64,000 nucleotides of DNA. It comes from Thalassia testudinum (Eukaryota; Streptophyta; Magnoliopsida; Alismatales; Hydrocharitaceae). The notes beneath the pieces are model-generated. The model was not told the origin of the DNA and made no database searches. It was given only the letters and a program-made list of their open reading frames with translations. The translations under genes and the position numbers were made by a program. This document shows positions 1 through 10,866 of this stretch, piece by piece; position 1 is the stretch's first letter; each line of letters starts with the position of its first letter. The stretch lies in contig JAZHRO010000026.1 in assembly GCA_037157565.1 (NCBI GenBank), positions 30,122,501 through 30,186,500 on the forward strand. Reading direction: 5' to 3'.

Positions 1-915
1 CAGTCTATCAGGTACTGAGCCAGCTTTAAATACATCGACCATCACATTCAACAAGCGCCCATCGCCCTCAAGTAGTCCAACAAATGCATCTTCTGCCACT
101 GATGCAAATCCTGATATCATTGATGATACGACCTCCTTCGACCTCAGATGCAGAGGCAATCCCTCAATCTCAAGCTTTCTCGATCTGGACCCCACTCTCT
201 AGGGTGGCCTCTCCAGCAAAGCTTCATCAAAAGGAGAAACCAGTCTCCAGATCACTGTGAGACCATCGTAGTAGGATGTCTGAAATCGCAGCCTCTCAAC
301 ATCCACCATTCCCAATCCAAAGAGGACAAACCATGCAGTTGATAAAAAAGTAGACTGCCAGGAGTTGGTTGAAAGGGAAAGAGAGTTTACCAGGATGCGA
401 ACATTCTCCGTCGTCGGTCTTCCAGACATAACCTCCCCAACCTGCACTCCACACAAAACCATATCTTCCGCTTTGATGTTTTCAGTCATAGGAACCTCCA
501 CATCAACCGTAAGCCCCCCTGAGCTGCACAAAGAAGGGGGCGGAGGAGGCGCCTGCAAATCCCTAGAATTCAAAATTCCAGAGTGCGGGAAAAGACGTTC
601 TTTCATCTGCCCCCCAGGACCCTTACACGAATCCCTCTTGTGACCAAATCCCCCGCATTCTAAGCACACCACAGGAGATCGGCAAGTAGCCGCCACATGT
701 CCCCGTCGCCAACAGCGGAAACATAAGATCTTGCCGTGCACCTTTGTGCCCCTTCTATCAAACCATCTCACCTCCATCACCCTTTTACCGTGCACATCAA
801 AGTCCCTCCGCTCCTTCCGCCTCCAAACCCTCGACCTCCAAGTATGCCAGCCTTCGCCTTCCCTAATTCCACCAGTAGCCGCCCTAGCTTCACCTGCTAT
901 CGCCCCTGACATCAC
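1..915 (-). pseudogene. Zinc-knuckle (CX2CX4HX4C) protein fragment, DUF4283/LINE-ORF1-like
   Basis: Seen: a minus-strand frame from 915 to 199 encodes 238 residues with two perfect CX2CX4HX4C knuckles, C65-C68-H73-C78 and C84-C87-H92-C97, after a basic, Trp/Arg-rich N-terminus. After the stop at 199 another frame continues to the window edge with a segment ending GLPLHLRSKEVV and a hydrophobic tail, so a frameshift or stop breaks the gene. Known: paired knuckles of this form with a DUF4283-type domain occur in ORF1 of plant L1-type LINEs and in related gag-like plant proteins, where they bind nucleic acid. Inference: a decayed LINE ORF1 or relative. The apparent order (knuckles before the DUF4283-like part) is reversed from the usual one, so family assignment is tentative. 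No reverse transcriptase lies nearby. Confidence 0.5.
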
Positions 916-2184
916 CGCCCAATAGGGATGTTTTAGGATTCAAAACATCAATAGCGCTAGGTTATTTCCTAAAGTTATGTCATGCACACATGGAATAGAT
1001 CATGAAATCTAAAGAGTGAGTGCATGAGGGAATAAAAGTGAACATGAGAGGATATGCATGCAATTTCAACTTAATAAAATAATAAATCCTTAAATCCTTC
1101 CACACCAATGGCACCAAATGTAAATTTTAATACGGGTTTCACTGTAGCAAAATAGGGCATATGAATCCCTTGTGTGTGCGAGGAGGAGGGATGGATGGCC
1201 GTGCCATGCTCAGAGGAGGTCGAGGCCACCAAGAGGGTTTCAATGGCGATGGTGGCATCGTCAGAGGTGGTCGAAGGTCGTCAGGCGGTGGGTTGTCCAC
1301 CGCCGGCAGTAAGTTCCTCCGCGAGTCGATGGAGGTTGTCGTGGTCGGCTTTGAAGGCGTGGTTGCGCTCGTGAGGTCAAGGTGAGCTTAACGAAGACCA
1401 TGGCGAGAACGGCGGTTTGTGGCGGTGGCTACACGTAGGCATGAACGGCCAGCGGTGGGTTCTTTCAGAGAAGAAAGATGGACAGTGCAACTGCCACCCT
1501 GCTTTGAGTTGTAGGAGGAGGAGCCAGCTGGCCTCTGTGGTGGTTGCACGCACATGTGGGTTGGGTGTGCGCGTGGGCTGGATGTGCATGCGAAGCGGCG
1601 TGGGCCCGTGGTTGTGGGTTTTGGGTGTAGGGGGGAGGAAGCAATGGATGGTGGTGGTGTTCTTTGTTTTTGCGTGGGTTCAGGAGAGAAGAGGGAAGTG
1701 ATGGCTGTGGCGATGGCATTGGTGATGGGAAGGACGTTGGGAGAATAGCTGGTGGTGGTGGTGCTCTCTGTCACTGAGTACCACTGCGCCAAGGCGAGCA
1801 GAGGATAGGCAAGGAGAGCGTCGGTCCACAGTGCTCACTGGTTCCACGGTGCGCGCCTCCTTCCTAGTGGAGAAGATGGAGAGATAGTCCCCGCCACTGG
1901 GAGAAGATTCTCGTATGGGTTGTTCTGCGGTTGGAGAAAGGAGCGGCGTGGAGTGGGCAGTGCGTTAGGATAAGGGATGAGAGTTGTTGCGAGGGGGAAG
2001 GCAATGCGTGAGGAGGGGGTTTGGTTTATTCAAAATATAAAATAATTATTTATATACAATTAGTTATAAAATGCATTAGATATATGCAAACCTAAGTAAT
2101 GATGCATGTAATTATTTTATGACCTAATGTAGTAATTAATGAATATAAAATACAAGAATAAAGTTAACTTAGACGTAACAATAG
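916..2184. other. No gene; GC-rich block between AT-rich flanks
   Basis: About 1190-2030 is GC-rich with several overlapping open frames on both strands (none over 134 codons), none showing a recognisable domain and all of low complexity (Gly/Arg or Pro/His rich). 920-1140 and 2030-2180 are AT-rich. The block resembles the GC-rich part of the long LTRs elsewhere in the window, but I could not match it to any of them, so it is not called an LTR. Confidence 0.5.
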
Positions 2185-3580
2185 TCCATTAAAATGGATT
2201 CATCACCCTCCCCAGTATTCCACTGAATATAGGTCACCACCATCCTTTAAATAACCTAAAATGACCTACTATCTAGGAGGGACCCGAGAACCTCGATATC
2301 TTGACTCCCCTAGATTTAACCCGAACCCACTCAACCCTGAACCGAACCAGTCGTTTCAAGTGAACCAGATCCAGGATAGGGTGTTGGTTAATTTGAGGAA
2401 CACTATACAATCTATAGAAGCTCAGCCAACACCATGCACTGAAGCATTGGAGCCTATGATCAAAACGATTGATGAACTTGATAGTTCTCTATTGGATTTG
2501 CTCCAAAATGTTAGGGATAGGGACCTGGGTGAGTTTCTTCTTGGGAAATTATCGAGGATGAGGATGAAATTTGTGGTTGCCCTAGTCAAATCTTGGGATG
2601 ATTCTCAAGATGAAACCCCTTCAGGAGAGCCAATGTCTGAACCCGCTCAAGCGCCTGTCGAGGGGGATACATTTTCTGAAATCGAGGATGACCAGATTGG
2701 GCTAGAGCAACCCATTGAGGATGAACTGATTGATTCACCCGAGATCCCCAAGCCAGGGAGAGAGGAAAAATATGTCTCTTTGAGCTAGGAAATGACAATC
2801 GATTTTGAGACATATATAAATGAGGATCATGAATTCTTTGATTCTGAGGGTGAAGAATCTTTTGGTGAAGTCTCATTTGAACTCAAGGAAGAGGATTCTA
2901 GTGGGACAATCGAGCTTGAGGAGTATGACGAACTATTTGATAGCCCGATCATTGAATATTATGATCATGTTGGGCTAACTTGGACGATTCGAATCTTGAT
3001 GATTCAATCAGTAGCCCCATTCCTCAAACACACCCTAAAGAATTGAATGATGATATTTTTGAGATCACCAAACCCAAGTCAATCTTGATTCAGCCACAAT
3101 TGTTGGACTTGGGTACTTTAGATGGGGTGTACAACGATTTGGAGGTCCCGAAAACATTGATTTCAGAGGATAGGAAGTTGGAAATAAAAAATTAGGAGGC
3201 TAATTCTGAGGGAACTTTGATTTTGGATCTAAGGGTACCTATTGACCTGAAACCACCTATCTTCTATACGGACCCTTATGATATCTTTCCCATGCGACCC
3301 AAGCCTGGAATAACTGATTATTTTTTTGAGCTAAATGTTAAGTGGACATCTAAAACTAGTGAACCAGATCTACCCATTGTTCGCCATTTTGGTCTTGGGT
3401 TGCACACCCCAAAACCGCAGGCCCAAACCCGCAAGCTTAACAACCCTCGATTTTGGGTGATTTCCATCCAGAACCTAAGAACCACTTGACCCTGGGGCAT
3501 GGGTCTGCACCATAATCTAGTCCATGTTTGTGGACATCTTCTGCTGGCAGGTTTCAGGATTAATATTTTTATTTTGATTC
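2185..3580 (+). pseudogene. ORFX of element C, conserved acidic protein of unknown function
   Basis: Seen: ATG at 2261 opens 175 codons ending in TAG at 2786-2788; the same frame restarts at ATG 2792 with a second acidic block (DFETYIN..., runs of Glu/Asp). A frameshift near 2970 moves the homology to another frame with FEITKPKSIL (about 3060-3095), then a block around LKPP and PYDIFPM (3250-3290), and a C-terminal motif GMGLHHNLVHVCGHLL (about 3497-3550). The first block contains GEFLLGKL, FVVALV and SWDDSQDE. All these blocks recur in D, and the C-terminal motif recurs weakly in A. No known domain is recognised: it has neither polymerase motifs nor zinc knuckles. It sits in the place of pol, just upstream of the 3' untranslated region. 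Inference: an accessory or highly diverged gag-derived protein. Confidence 0.65.
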
Positions 3581-3751
3581 TGACCCGCACTTGTAAATTC
3601 TCAATTTCTTCTTTGTATGTATGTTATGCCTAGCTGAAGGCATTAAATTTAACGCATGTGTATGCACTCTTCTCTCTACAGAGCTAACCGGATTTTCACG
3701 ACACTTAGGTGATATTTTGTTTACTCTGCCCTTTCAATGTCTTTATTTTTA

Positions 3752-3790
3752 CAATGAGGACATTGCATCATTTAGGCATGGGGGGGTGGA
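3752..3790 (+). promoter_or_regulatory. Second polypurine-tract-like site with CAATG/CATTG stem-loop (element C)
   Basis: CAATG-AGGA-CATTG (a 5-bp stem with a 4-base loop) is followed 7 bases later by AGGCATGGGGGGGTGG. The purine run repeats the core of the true polypurine tract found about 1.3 kb downstream next to the LTR. The same pair occurs just 3' of the last ORF in G, H, A and D. A role in plus-strand priming is inference. Confidence 0.55.
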
Positions 3791-5021
3791 TAATCAATTC
3801 CTAAAATCGTTATGTTAACTCCGTAGAATTTCTTCTAGTTTCTTATAAAATTAAAAAAAATATGAAAATTTGAAAAAGATATAAAAAGAAAGAAATTAGG
3901 AAAAGAGAACTTAGGCATTTGGAAGTTATTAACTTTAGGAAATGATACGAGAGGACCTAAACACTTAGACTCTTTAGGTCTTCGGACTTAATTAGCCTAG
4001 GTGTCCACTCGAATGTGGACTTAGTCTCGAGTCCTCGCCAGTTCAAATTCATTTTTAATTTAGCTAATAAATTGGGATGATAAGTATGCGACTTATCAAC
4101 TCGCCCTCTGATTTGGGGAGACTTTAAGCCTAAGCATCTACACACATTTTTTTGCACTGACTCACTTTTCGGTGGTTGCTTCAGAAATTGGGTAGCTAAT
4201 GAACTATCTAGGGTGATATGGCTGGCAAGTTGTCGGTGGTAACAACTCATCGACCGGTTGTCCAAAGCCCAGTCACAAGACCATTTTCATTGTACTGCAT
4301 TTAGGTAAATCTTAGATCAGGAAAGCCACCTACTTAAAAAAAAATAAGAAAAGAAAGAAAAGAAAAGAAATATAGAGAAAAAATAGAAAAAAGGAGAAAA
4401 TAAAAAAAATAAATAAAACCACATTTCACCGCATGAGTATGGCTGGCAAGTTGTCGATGGTAACAGCTCATCGGCCGATTGTCCAGAACCTAGCTCATAA
4501 AAAAATGCACAATAATTCCCAAAACACTTAAGGAAGAAGCGGGGGAGTAGAATAAACTGGGGAGATATACATTGGGTTCGCCCTTGTGTTGACCCCATAA
4601 ATAAAAGTAGGGAGAAAGCTATCGATTGAAAAGATAAACCTCTAGGCAAGGTCACCTAGGGTCTTAGAAACCTGAAGTCCGTTTTAACAGCTGCCTAGTG
4701 AGTCTCTCACTATTTCAACAAGATGCTTAGTACTTAGTCCTTTTCGAGTCTTGGGCAGGTCGGGTAGCCGTAAAAAGTTATCCCAGAACTCTCAAACTCC
4801 AAAAGTACAAAAAAACTATAAAAGAAGAAAAATAATAAAAAAATGTATCTTCCCTTTTCAAATAAGGTGAGGACTTGGGCGGTCTGCATTCTGGCAGGCA
4901 CCCGGGTACTGTTGAGTTTTCGTAGTTTAGGACCTTAGTTGAAATTTTCTATTGTTAATAAACGACTTAAGCCTAAGCGGTCTAATCCTAATTCTGCTTT
5001 TATACATAGCATATAGTTTAA
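3791..5021 (+). other. Element C 3' untranslated region with a duplicated ~50-bp module
   Basis: No gene. Two similar modules starting TATGGCTGGCAAGTTGTC lie at about 4212-4262 and 4435-4485, separated by a purine-rich A/G run (4335-4410). Both continue with GGTAAC, CTCATCG and TTGTCC. D holds the same pair on the minus strand (about 17919-17975 and 18150-18186), so the duplication predates the split of C and D. The rest is AT-rich sequence collinear with D. Confidence 0.55.
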
Positions 5022-5058
5022 TTTTGCTAGGAACTAGTAAAAGATAGGCACGGGGGTA
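5022..5058 (+). promoter_or_regulatory. 3' polypurine tract with upstream hairpin (element C)
   Basis: Stem TTTTGCTAG / CTAGTAAAA with loop GAA (5022-5042, one G-T pair) precedes GGCACGGGGGTA, which ends directly at the LTR start TGTTGTAAAG (5059). The tract primes plus-strand DNA in this class of element. The hairpin is shared with A, D, G and H. Confidence 0.7.
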
Positions 5059-6561
5059 TGTTGTAAAGACATTTATTGAGGGTAAAATGCCTATTCATGC
5101 ATGTTCCTAGGCTTAGATTTGCATTTCATGTTATAAATAATGCACAGCATGCATCACTCTGCATTTAGAGTAGTTGTATATAATTTAGGTTAATTGTGTC
5201 CTTTTTGTGGTTAAGAGAGAATGATATTTATTTCGGAGCCTCGGATTGACGATCCGACCGTACGGATATGATCAAGACAACGATCGGAGTTCGACGCCTC
5301 TAAAATCGCCTCGATCGGAGTCCCGTAGCACCATATGCAATCTGAGGAAGATCAACGGCCAAGGCACTAGGAGACATAATTTGGAGCTTCAAATGAGAAA
5401 TCCGACCATGAGGATGGATTCGAGTCGACGATCGTAGCCTAACGGTGTGAAAATCGACTCAATCCGACCTCTATAGCAGCCCCTACAACAAGAAGAAGAT
5501 GGATGGCCCAGACTACGCCACGTGGTGCAGCCCAGGCCACCCAACGCATGCACACACCACCGCATGCGCACGGCAGCACGGGAGCACACACGCGCAGGTG
5601 TGCATGCGCACAGCGCAGCGCTAGCACGTGGACGCGCGCGCGCTCGACAAAGGCAGGGGAGCACAGCGCCAGCTATGCGTGAGCTAGACATACAGCGACG
5701 CATGAGCTAGACTTGCAATAATGCTTACAGCCATCGCTAATTCTTCGCGCGCCAGCAAAGCCAGCTGTGGGCATGAGCAGCATGAGCGAGCATGAGCTGC
5801 CTACAGTGATGCTTCCAGCGACGACTTGGATGTCACTAATGGTCCCATACCTATTTTTGCCTCTTCTCCTCCACTATAAAAGGACCTACACCCCCTCCCT
5901 TCCAAGCCATCTCTACCTACTCTACTCCCACCTACTCCCAAGCTCTAGCAAGCCTACCAACGCTCCATTAGAGCTTGTTCTCAAGCTCCCAAGGCACTTA
6001 TTAGTGTAGCAAACCTCTGCCCCACCAAATATTCATCCATCTTCACATCCCCATTCTTAGGTCGCCTTGAAGCTGCCCTCCCACCTCTATTCTAGTAGCA
6101 GATCATCTCCATCTTCTCACCTCCATCTCGGAGCCACATCGAAGCTTTCCTCAACACGACGTCCTCCTACATCTCACCTCCATCGTCTAGCTCCTCACCT
6201 CCTTCATTCGAGCTTCAGTCAGGCGCCGTCATCTGGCCAAACAACTGATTCGAGAGATTTCCTCTCACCTCCCTCTCTTTTTATGCTTTCATAGCTTATT
6301 GTAATAGACATTAATGCAATACAACATATTTGATTCCATCTCTATCTTGTGATTGCTTGTCTTTTATTTCAAAAACACAAAAAAAATAACAAAACCCTAA
6401 AATACCAAAAGGAAACAAATCAAAGCGTGGTTTTCACTTAAAGTAAACGTCTCCTCCCTATGTTTGACTCGGGACACCCTTGGAGTTTCGGTCTAAATTT
6501 TATCTGATCGACGTGTTTTGCAACTACAACGACTGGTTACATGTAACCCCGATTTCTAACA
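5059..6561 (+). repeat. Element C 3' LTR
   Basis: Starts TGTTGTAAAGACATTTA directly after the polypurine tract and ends near ...GATTTCTAACA. Its first about 120 bases align with the U3 start of D read on the minus strand (shared GCATGTTC, TTGCATTTCAT, GCATGCATCA, TGCATTTAGA). A TATA box at 5875 fits a U3/R boundary, followed by a pyrimidine-rich leader. The last 150 bases carry the reading-frame-free U5 typical of the other elements (GACTCGGGACACCC). The end could be 6561 or 6563; the 5-bp target duplication cannot be confirmed. Confidence 0.7.
5875..5883 (+). promoter_or_regulatory. TATA box of element C LTR
   Basis: CTATAAAAGG in a C/T-rich context inside the LTR, correctly oriented for plus-strand transcription. 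Equivalent boxes occur in D, A, H and B LTRs. Confidence 0.6.
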
Positions 6562-8506
6562 CACGAAACACACCCGACCACGCAACCGGGACCAGAGTTG
6601 CCAGTCATGAGTGGCAGCCAAGGAGTGCTTGGCTAGGTGGGTAAACGAATCTATCAGAACCGCGTGTAAGGTGTCGCAGGCGAGGCACGTGAGGGGCATA
6701 AGGACATCACCCCTTGTGACTTGAGGTGATAAGCTTGTGCGACAAAATTACTTTATGCAGGTGTAGGCACTCGTCAGCTTCTAAGGTGGCACTATCCCAC
6801 CTCCCTTCCTCTGCTCGTAGCTACAGTTGCAGCTTCTTGCAATTGCGATTAAAGGCCCAGTTGAAGGGCCAAATTGGTCCCTGGGTTGCGATTCTAGGAA
6901 CTCTCCACTACACCTAGGACTTTACCTGGGATCTGTAGATGCTAGAGCAAGCTTCAAGCTTTGCTCGAAGCTTCATCAATGGTGGTCGAAGGAGCGAAGA
7001 CCTGAAATGAAGAACACGGCCTTGCAGCCTCGTCAGAAGGTTCAGCAGGCTTCGCCGTAGCACGGCGGACATGGTGGTGTGTGTGGTGTGTCATGAAGGT
7101 GACTATGGTGGGAGGACGGTGACGGAAAGTGAAGGGCAAAGGTGCGATGTTCGGCGGAGGTTGTGGAGGAGCAATCGACCTAACTGAGTTAGGGCTTTTG
7201 ATGTAGGAGTCTAGGCAAAAGTTGTGGACTTGTCGGTGATGCGTGCGGAGGTGTGTGGTGAGCGGTAAGCCTCGCCAAAGTGATGACCAGAGCGGAGGAA
7301 GATGATGGTGTTTGGTGGTGTCGAGGGTCGAAATAGGGATAAGAAGAGGGAAATCCAACCTAAAATTTGAGAGGAATTAATCTAACCTAAGATAATCAAA
7401 TGAAAGGGGAGGATTTTCCTTATCGAGGGTACATCGGCTCTGGAGAAGAAGGCTCTGGTGAGTGGGAGATGACGACGAAGATGTAGATTGGAGCAGCCGC
7501 AGGTATTGCGATGCACGGAGGAAGAAGAGGAAGGTAGATTCATCACCGGCATTGCGAACAGATGAGGAATGGAGTCGGAGAAGGTCGCCCAACTTCATGG
7601 AGCTTCTTGGCCTAAATGGAGGGAGGAAGGAGGGGTATTCCAGGCCGAGAACAAGCATCGAATCTTCGATTTGATCTACGAGTCCTTTTATAGGCCTATG
7701 GAGGGAGTTTTGAGCTTGGGAAACAAGCTTCCCAAGATTGGAAAGCTCGTCGGAGTTAGAATTCTCTAGGATACCCAAATCTCTCATGCATTCGCATGAG
7801 AGATTGGGAAGGTTTGAGGGCATGGGAATTGGCTCACAAGGAAGGGAATTCCTTGACAAACTTCTCTTTCAAATCTAAGAGGGATTCGTCAAGGAATCAA
7901 GGAGAACTTGCTAAATTTAGGTCGCCAGAGTTTGTAGGAAAAGGATTCATGGCGGCAGGTACCTATTTTAAGAAAAAGATGATAAAGATACGGGCCTTTT
8001 TGTAAGTATTTTGAAAGTTAAGGGCATATGTGTGATATAAAAGAATCAGATAGGACCAAATTGCAAACTAGGTCAAGACAGTCTCAGATTGGACCCAAAT
8101 TTTGGTACAAACTTAATTTGGACCTAAGGAATCCAATGGTGAAGTTGGATTTTGGTTTTGACGTAGTTTGATTGGCTAATTTATGCAAAAACCTAAATTA
8201 AGGCAAATGTCAGTCTGAGACTCTATTTGATGGGTTCTAATGGTCAAATTGAAGGTACCAAATCCTAGAGAATATTTTTCTATGAATTTTAAAGGGTTTA
8301 GGTGAATTTTATCCTGACCAGAATCCCAGTTAATTAAGCAAATCTATTTTCAGGGTTTCAAAAGTCATTTAATAACCTTGTATTATTGTTTTCTTCTCAA
8401 ATCAATATTTTGTGCCCTTAAGACCTTCTAATTGATATGTAGGAGCTTTTATTGACTTAACCAGATAAAACTGAGCTAGTTATGGCTAATGATGGTGTTT
8501 CCATCA
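6562..8506 (-). repeat. Element A 3' LTR (left copy), truncated by element C
   Basis: Aligns with 27140-28738 plus 31402-31879 (right copy) from the shared GGGACCAG near 6589 to the terminal CCATCA at 8506. Divergence by eye is about 13 % in 6600-6800 but only about 2 % in 7750-8160, mainly transitions. A deletion of about 135 bp relative to the right copy lies near 8370. The LTR end carries TGATGG...CCATCA (8490-8506 region). The outer part of the LTR is missing at the junction with C. TATA box at 7686-7693 on the minus strand. Confidence 0.75.
7778..7805 (-). promoter_or_regulatory. Upstream hairpin of A-family LTR
   Basis: Perfect 12-bp stem AATCTCTCATGC / GCATGAGAGATT with loop ATTC, extended by CCC/GGG past one unpaired A, about 85 bp upstream of the TATA box (7686-7693) on the minus strand. 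The hairpin in B replaces one A-T pair with G-C, and H has an unrelated stem sequence at the same place. Confidence 0.7.
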
Positions 8507-10107
8507 TACCCACATGCATAGCTTTTGCTAGTCCCTTAGCAAAATCTCATGGAATTAATTTAGATTCTAGACCATGCCTTTTTATGCTCAGATTTCTACT
8601 GTGTTCTTTCTTTTGTAGATTAGGTCAGAATGCCAATAGTAAGCCTAGAGGTACTCAAGTACCAACCAAGATCTGGACCTGACCAGCTCTAGCCTCAGTC
8701 TGTCGTGAAGGTTTCTAAGGCCCACAGGAAATAACCTAAGGTTCATTGAACTTCGTGATTAAAGCACTTGTGCTTGTAACATGTTTTAGCCCAAGCTTAG
8801 TTTGCAGTGCATTTTTGTAAAAGAGAGACCGAATTTTTTTTTATTTTTGGAGACTTTTCTCTCTCTTTTCTTTCTTTATTTCTAGCTTCGGATTGGCTTT
8901 ACAACACTGTTTGTATCAAATTCCTAGCTCCCACCATCAATCTTCGCAGGGTCCCTAGCAATAGATGCTTCGAGATAGCACCGCCCATGGCAACCCCCAA
9001 AACCCTGGCTTTCGAGATTTCAAGATAATCCCACCCATGGCGTTTTGTAGCTAAATCCAAACCCTGGCAATCAACATTTCATGATAATGCCGCCCAAGGA
9101 ATCTGAACCAGCACAAGGTGCTTACATGCCCCCGGTAGGATATTTAGATATCTTTGGAGACAAGCACCAAGGAGATGGTATGTTATTCCGCATCTTCGAG
9201 GGAAATTTCCTGCCTCTTCGAGCTGGGAATTCTTCCATATCAACTTGTGTTGATCAGCCACTCCTAATCTAGGTAGCTTTTTCATAACAGAATTAACGCA
9301 TTTGCATGATTTTGATAATTAAGTGCACTAAACCAGACTGTGTGTGAATTGGGGTGCTTAGGTTACCGAGTCCCACAAACCAGAGGTCAGTTAACGAGGT
9401 CAAATAATCCCTAAGACATAGACCTAATACTTATGCTTTGTATTTTCCCCAACCTCTTGAGGACTATGTAGATCTTAACGAATACTTGAATTTTTAAGCT
9501 TAAAACACAACTCAAGAGGCCTAAGATCGACATTCATACTAATCTCTTCTGTTTCTTAGCACTTTTATTTCTTTTATTTCTTTCTTTTTGATTTGGTCTA
9601 GAACTAAGTAGATTCGTTAATCTTTTACAAATGACTATCTTTTTTTTGTTTCAAATTGTTGCTCCTTTTTTACCTTTATATCACCTCCCCTTTTTCTCCT
9701 CAAAAATGATAAGCAAATTGATCTTTCAAAATTTCCTTCTCCATTTTTTTTGTTCTTTTTCAATTTTTTTTTTTTGGTTTTTTGGAATATGTAACTTTTT
9801 TTGATGAAACCCTTTCTTGTGACGTGATTCTCACAGCGTTTTGCACTTTAATACCCCCCAGCCTACAATTTGCAATGTCCTCATTGTAAATTAGGTGGGT
9901 TTTAATTCACTTAGATCGTACATTAGAACAAGTTTTGGTGGGTGGACAGGTCAGGGTAACTGTTGCGAACGATTTCAAGCTTGGGTACAAGTATAAGAGG
10001 TGGAGTCGGCTGTTCTAATGGATGAATCCTAGCACAATATGAGTTCAGCATGAGATATGTCAAGAAGGGTTTCGGCTTTTTTCAAAAAGATGACGAGTTG
10101 CCTCCCG
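8507..10107 (-). other. Element A 3' untranslated region with PPT, hairpin and triple module
   Basis: No gene. From the LTR inward on the minus strand: polypurine tract (complement of TACCCACATGCATAG, 8507-8521), hairpin TTTTGCTA / TAGCAAAA (8523-8544), three copies of a ~40-bp module (about 8950-8997, 9002-9041, 9060-9101) built on ATGGGCGGTGCTATCTCGAA, and the second polypurine copy with CAATG/CATTG (about 9852-9888). All are in the same order as in H (50221-51545), with about 80 % identity by eye. Confidence 0.6.
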
Positions 10108-10866
10108 TTAAACATTGAGTTTAATACCATCAGTTGGGTGCAATTTGCTCAGGTAGAATGGATTGATTGCATGAACAATATGATCACGATGGAGGAGAAT
10201 TGGATGGCTACAGATAAGTATCAAAGCATGGTGGAGAGTCATTCCAGAACATCTCTGATATAAGTCAGGCTGATTCATTTTTGGATGATCTTTCTTGAGT
10301 TTTTGCAGAGGGAACACTTGGAAGGTATAGTGATCATGGGAATTTGTAGTAGGGTTATGGTGATTCCAAGGCTCAATAGAAATGGGTCTAGTTAGTGTAC
10401 CCCAGATGTGTGGTTCCTCTCGTGCTCTGTGACCTATCAAATCGATACCTGATGAGTCATTGTGATTCTTTTTTTTTGGGTTTGAAATTATCTCCTCAAG
10501 AAATGACTCATAGATTGGGTCTTCAAATGAATCTTCCCTATAATCTTCATCCCAAAATGTGAATGCTTGGAGAGTGCCTTTTGAATCATAAAACTTGAAA
10601 TCTGTAAAGGATTCATATTCTGGGTGAAGGTCACTCTCAATATCATCCATTCCTAATTCCTGGTGGTCCTCAAAACAAAAAGTCTCCATATCCATGGACT
10701 CTGAATCTGGTTTGTCACCATGTTTCCCAACATTTCTGGGTATATCTTCAAGTTCAAATGTGAAAACCTCCATCGTGCTCATATCATTATGCTCAACTAG
10801 ATCATCATCTGGGATGTGAAAGGTTTCCAATTCACGTTCTAGGTTTCCTACTAAGGATATGGTCAT
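10108..10866 (-). CDS. Element A accessory acidic ORF (ORFX-like) replacing pol
   Basis: Seen: a 252-codon open frame following the protease remnant in the same frame after a TAG just upstream of its ATG. It is strongly acidic over residues 1-140 (DDDLVEHND, EDHQELGMDDIESD, DEDYREDSFEDP), with a more basic C-terminal third ending near SGMTLHHALILICSH. That motif and an upstream RPISIEPW resemble GMGLHHNLVHVCGHLL and RVPIDLKPP in C and the matching parts in D. No reverse transcriptase, RNase H, integrase or zinc motifs. The 3' end runs into the sequence that in H follows the integrase stop, so pol is missing precisely here. Inference: a deletion derivative in which the Pro-RT linker and new sequence form ORFX. 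The frame is open although its neighbours are broken, which could reflect recent constraint or chance. Confidence 0.5.
   Translation of the reverse strand: MTISLVGNLERELETFHIPDDDLVEHNDMSTMEVFTFELEDIPRNVGKHGDKPDSESMDMETFCFEDHQELGMDDIESDLHPEYESFTDFKFYDSKGTLQAFTFWDEDYREDSFEDPIYESFLEEIISNPKKKNHNDSSGIDLIGHRAREEPHIWGTLTRPISIEPWNHHNPTTNSHDHYTFQVFPLQKLKKDHPKMNQPDLYQRCSGMTLHHALILICSHPILLHRDHIVHAINPFYLSKLHPTDGIKLNV

Larger units (their letters stand above)
2185..6561 (+). mobile_element. Element C: 5'-truncated, RT-less Athila-like LTR retrotransposon
   Basis: Seen: a plus-strand decayed acidic ORFX, a roughly 1.5-kb 3' untranslated region, the tract GGCACGGGGGTA, then an LTR at 5059. The internal sequence is collinear with that of D read on the minus strand: ORFX, the CAATGAGGACATTG motif, the second polypurine copy, and the TATGGCTGGCAAGTTGTC modules. 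No gag core, protease, reverse transcriptase or integrase is present. Homology to D stops near 2185 and no 5' LTR or primer site is found, so the 5' end is lost or separated by an event outside the window. Immediately right of its LTR comes the body of A's left LTR, so C probably inserted into that LTR. A target duplication cannot be verified without the left end. Confidence 0.75.

Noticed and set aside
1161..1792. Overlapping ORFs in the GC-rich block near the left edge
   Set aside because: Short, low complexity (Gly/Arg, Pro/His), on both strands, no motif.
7377..8005. Open frames in the A LTRs (also 28023-28573)
   Set aside because: Conserved because they are LTR copies; they overlap the TATA box and hairpin and have no domain.
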